From Siphonodentalium dalli (taxonomy: Eukaryota; Mollusca; Scaphopoda; Gadilida; Siphonodentaliidae), in assembly GCA_032622095.1 (NCBI GenBank), contig CP136066.1, positions 133,765,917-133,829,916 of the forward strand: a DNA stretch of 64,000 nt, read 5' to 3'. The notes below the pieces were generated by a model. That model was not told the DNA's origin. It did not search any database and worked only from the letters and a program-made list of their open reading frames with translations. Made by a program: the position numbers and the translations under genes. Below are positions 61,015-64,000 of this stretch, one piece after another; positions within the stretch are counted from its first letter, which is position 1; every line of letters begins with the position of its first letter.

Positions 61015-61275
61015 GATTAAAATTAACCTATTCCATAGACACATCATTTCTGATAGGCAAATTTTAAATTATCTCTTTCGCCTTGGGCCAGGTTCACTAA
61101 GAATTTCTATTAATTATAAGCCACCAATTGAATATTCATCATTTGAGGATATATCTTATTTTGAAATTCCCTCTATTGCATTTGGGCTGCAGGATAATAA
61201 TAATGGTTCTGGTATTCTTGAAGCTGACTTATTGGTCAAATATTTTTCACCCAATCACTTTTATAATCTCATTCA
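61015..61275 (+). CDS. Candidate host exon (unidentified), low confidence
   Basis: An open frame runs without stop from 61004 to 61324. It is bounded by a plausible acceptor (TTTCAG ending 61014) and a plausible donor (CAG|GTTGAT at 61275/61276). The encoded text is protein-like, for example the segment ISINYKPPIEYSSFEDIS, and then a run of Asn. Against it: a second frame is also open for 68 codons, the DNA is AT-rich, and both flanks resemble type 2 monomers. It could instead be intron or a decayed insertion. I recognise no protein family. If real it would share strand with the exon at 63844. Confidence 0.3.
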
Positions 61276-62046
61276 GGTTGATTGTGACACATTCTTCACA
61301 TGTATATATTTTGGTATTGATTGAATGGTTTTGAGAATATTAACCCAATATTTAATAATATTTCTGCTGTTACAGACATTTTATCTTTCCAATGATCAGC
61401 TTAGAATAAAATTAACCATAGGTACATGTATACTGTACGCGATCCAATGTTATGACTCTAATATTTTCAATTTGACCTTTCTCATATCTCTCCTTTAGTT
61501 ATCTGATAATTCTGTATTAAAATATTTTATATCCAACCATTATCAATCATATTTAATATCAAGGTCTATACATGCACCCCTCACTTATATAGATGTTCAG
61601 GTGTTTGTTGGTCTCTAATCTCAATCATCCCATAACTTTTACTATGCAGCTAACACAACAACATAATCTGTTATGACTCAGGTTCCATTGTAAGAAGTAA
61701 ATAAATAGAGTTATTATGATGTTAATATTGTAACAATTATATCTTTAACAGCTATGGTGCATCTGTCTGACTGTGTTTGGGTATAATTATCTTTATCAAT
61801 CTATCACACATACATGTATCTCTGTTGGAGTGACCAAATAGGTTGAAATCGAATGTCATATCCATGTTCCTATTGTGTTTTAAATAAGCAAGTTGCTCAA
61901 TATGTCTGATGCCACTATGAAACTAATAAATAATAGTACGCTGTGAATTGTTGAAATTCTTGCACTCATAAAAAGATCGCTATCGCCAAGGTATGGGTTA
62001 AACATCTGCCGATCGTGATCGGCCTCTAGTTAGGTCAATGTTTTTT
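61276..62046. other. Non-coding stretch with type 2 monomer fragments
   Basis: 'gttgattgtgacacattctt' (61276) and 'cacccctcacttatatag' (61575) are decayed type 2 monomer pieces. No exon or RNA gene is evident in the remainder. Confidence 0.4.
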
Positions 62047-63004
62047 ATACGCCCTTTTGAAAAAAAGGCCGTATTATAGTATTGGTCTGTCCGTCCGGGC
62101 GGGCGTCCGGGCGGGCGTCCGTCCGTTAACCTGTTGTCCGGATGATAACTTTAGTTAGAGTGAACCAAAATTAATAAAATTTGGTATGTGGGTTTATTAG
62201 CCGAAAAGTAAGTTCAAGTTCGAATTTGGGTTCCGCCCGCCAATTTTCACCGGAGTTATGCCCCTTATTTAACGTTTTTTGGCTTAGAAAATCCTTGAAA
62301 TTTGTTGTCCGGATGATAACTTTAGTATATTTTATCGGAATGAATCCAAATTTGGTATATTACTTTCTCCCACCAAAACACAGGTCAAGTTCGAACTTGG
62401 GTTCTGTCCGACCATTTTTGGCAGAGTTATGCCCCTTTTTCGACTCAGAAAATTCTTATGTTTTTTGGTTTCCGGATGATAACTCGATTTTGGAATGTTT
62501 ATACGCAAAACCCGTATTTTTGTGGATTACATATATCGAAATACAGCTCAAGTCCGAATTTCGTTTTAATCCGATAATTTTTGCGAGAGTTATGGCCCCT
62601 TTTTTTACGTTATTTGACTTAGAAAATCCATGAAATTTGTTGTCCGGATGATAACTTTAGTTAGAGTGAATCGATTTCAATCAAATTTGGTATGTGGGTT
62701 TATTAGGAGAAAAGACAGCTCAAGTTCGAATTTGGGTTCCGTCCGCCAATTTTCACTGGAGTTATGCCCCTTATTTGACGTAATTTGACTTGGAAAATCC
62801 CTGAAATTTGTTGTCCGCATGATAACTTTACTAGAGCTTATCGGATTCAATGATAATTTGGTATATTACTTTCTCCCACCAAAACACAGGTCAAGTTCAA
62901 ATTTGAGTTCCGTCCGCCAATTTTTACCAGAGTTATGTCCCTTTTTTACCAGTTTCCGCCGACCCAAGAGAGGGCGTATATTGCACGCCCAGCGTAGCTC
63001 TTGT
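62047..63004 (+). repeat. Hairpin/GTCC/monomer element (type 3), apparently complete
   Basis: The head hairpin at 62047-62074 has arms ATACGCCCTTTT and AAAAGGCCGTAT (one mismatch, loop GAAA). A GTCCGTCCGGGCGGGC tract follows (about 62086-62126). Then five monomers of 163-172 bp, marked by 'tccggatgat' at 62137, 62308, 62471, 62643 and 62814. The 3' end has a small hairpin, GGGCGT..ACGCCC (62972-62990), and ends 'cagcgtagctcttgt', a terminus also seen broken at 56536. The 150-codon frame at 62181-62633 follows the monomers and is not a gene. Confidence 0.8.
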
Positions 63005-63007
63005 TAA

Positions 63008-63283
63008 TCTTGGCACTGATATTTAGTACCATGGGAACCTGTGCACCTTCGATTATTATGCGACTTTTTTTTGTGGAGTTATTCCCATTTTTCGTCTGAG
63101 CTTTTATTCCTACATTTTTCGGTCAATAGGTTTAAGATTAGGGTTAGGGTTGTGCACCTGCAATGGGAACTGTTATTTTATTATTTTAACTAAATGTTTA
63201 CTGACATGTGAAACATCTTAGTATTTTAAAAACACAGGGGGGGGGGGGTATCCTTAGTCCCATTGGGACAGTCACACCTCTAG
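63008..63283 (+). mobile_element. Helitron-like non-autonomous element, copy 1 (276 bp)
   Basis: Starts TC (TCTTGGCACTG) after an A. It ends CTAG before a T, with a perfect 13-base hairpin, GTCCCATTGGGAC, about a dozen bases before the end. TC start, CTRR end with a preceding hairpin and insertion between A and T are the structural signature of Helitrons. No Rep/helicase sequence is present. An internal poly-G run and 'attagggttagggtt' are also seen. Confidence 0.65.
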
Positions 63284-63287
63284 TTAA

Positions 63288-63608
63288 TCTTGGCACTGAT
63301 ATTTAGTACCATGGGAACCTGTGCACCTGCGATTATGATGTTTGTCCGACTTTTTTTTTGTTGCAGTTATTCAATTTTTTCGACTTAGAACATTTTCGCA
63401 ACATGCATAATTTTGTCTGAGCTTTTATTCCTACACTTTTCGGTCAATAGGTTTAAGATAAGGGTTAGGGTTGTGCACCTGCAATGGGAACTGTTATTTT
63501 ATTATTTTAACTAAATGTTTACTGACATATGAAACATCTTGGTATTTTAAAAACACGGGGGGGGGGGAGGGGGGATCATTAGTCCCATTGGGACAGTCAC
63601 ACCTCTAG
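63288..63608 (+). mobile_element. Helitron-like non-autonomous element, copy 2 (321 bp)
   Basis: Same TC start, hairpin and CTAG end as the preceding copy, from which it is separated by only TTAA. It is 45 bp longer, mainly because it keeps 'gcaacatgcataattttgtc', which copy 1 lacks. Copies 1 and 2 differ by several substitutions, so they are not a brand-new tandem duplication. Confidence 0.65.
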
Positions 63609-63843
63609 TTTATCCTGTTATCAGTAATTTGTAGCTTTCTATCGGTAATCTTTGTGGTAAAAGGTTGACTTTTTATCAGTAATACCAACAGAAATTTGAT
63701 CAGTAATTGTTCTTGCATCTATCACTAATCCCACATATAATTTTCCATCAGTAGTTCTACCTGTAATTGCTCACAGCCATCATTATCTTTAAATAAGTGA
63801 TGAATAATACATGTCCAGATCACATTCTGTTCTAACCTTTCAG
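63609..63843 (+). repeat. Degenerate 'atcagtaatt' block and intron end
   Basis: Irregular 'atcagtaattt' motifs to about 63775 resemble 59330-59545. The last ~30 bases form a convincing splice acceptor: pyrimidine-rich 'cattctgttctaacctttcag' with a branch-point-like 'ctaac', ending at 63843. Confidence 0.6.
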
Positions 63844-64000
63844 TTACTTGATTCTATTACTGAAAATGGCGAGATTGATGACTCATATTTGTACGTGCCT
63901 CGTAAACGACAGAAACCTGTCTTCTTCCAAGCTGGAACACCAAATTCTAAAACGAAAGAAGAGTCCAGTTCAGCAAAGTTCAGTCTTGCTACTAAGATGA
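63844..64000 (+). CDS. Partial exon of an unidentified host gene
   Basis: After the strong acceptor ending at 63843, a frame starting TTA CTT GAT stays open to the window end (52 codons plus one base). The protein is hydrophilic and ordinary in composition: it begins LLDSITENGEIDDSYLYVP, then a basic patch RKRQKP, then a Ser/Lys-rich stretch ending SLATKM. Codon use is normal and CpG density rises against the intron-like DNA before it. A second frame is open almost as far but gives a much less protein-like sequence. I do not recognise the family. The gene continues to the right; upstream exons are uncertain (61015-61275 is one candidate). Confidence 0.65.

Noticed and set aside
62181-62633. 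150-codon frame as a gene
   Set aside because: Runs through tandem monomers of the type 3 element; similar peptide text repeats with the monomer.
63127-63150. TTAGGG-like telomeric repeat
   Set aside because: Only two units, repeated in both Helitron-like copies at the same place; part of that element and not a telomere.

Overview
The window is eukaryotic nuclear DNA that is almost entirely repeats. I see no bacterial-style operons and no rRNA or tRNA genes. It probably comes from a marine mollusc or a related lophotrochozoan. This is inferred from the style of the dispersed repeats (a hairpin, then a GTCCGTC-type tract, then ~115-172 bp monomers containing phrases such as 'caaatttggtatg'), from a Ty1/copia element with very short LTRs, and from high AT content. 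It is not a database identification.

Layout. 1-2640 is a left flank of dispersed repeats: a PIF/Harbinger-type MITE (271-658), a 123-bp-arm inverted repeat (1034-1290), a minus-oriented monomer element (~1830-2230) and a 30-bp minisatellite (2491-2640). 2645-49076 is one satellite array of ~46.4 kb. Its monomers are ~155-164 bp. They are grouped into superunits that each begin with a 30-bp hairpin and a (GT)n tract; I located 40 hairpins. Superunit lengths are quantised (about 671/679, 1149/1157, 1476, 1632, 1806 bp) and larger blocks recur (2.3 kb, 2.64 kb, ~7 kb), so this is a multi-level higher-order repeat. One monomer near the middle carries a 1559-bp non-autonomous piggyBac-type element in a TTAA site (28984-30542). 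The last 2.8 kb has no hairpin and its monomers become more diverged.

49077-50703 is non-coding flank with a 100-N assembly gap. 50709-55703 is a complete, apparently young Ty1/copia retrotransposon on the minus strand: 106/109-bp LTRs, ACACC target duplication, one uninterrupted 1446-codon Gag-Pol frame. 55709-63800 is AT-rich non-coding DNA packed with further hairpin/monomer elements, a long palindrome and two Helitron-like copies end to end. At the right edge (63844-64000) is what looks like a real host exon with a good splice acceptor, running out of the window on the plus strand. A weaker candidate exon of the same strand lies at 61015-61275.

The only convincing protein-coding sequences are the copia polyprotein and the terminal exon. 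The biological interest lies in how a hairpin/microsatellite/monomer element appears to have been amplified into a long higher-order satellite, while four or five unrelated-sequence elements with the same plan sit dispersed in the flanks.
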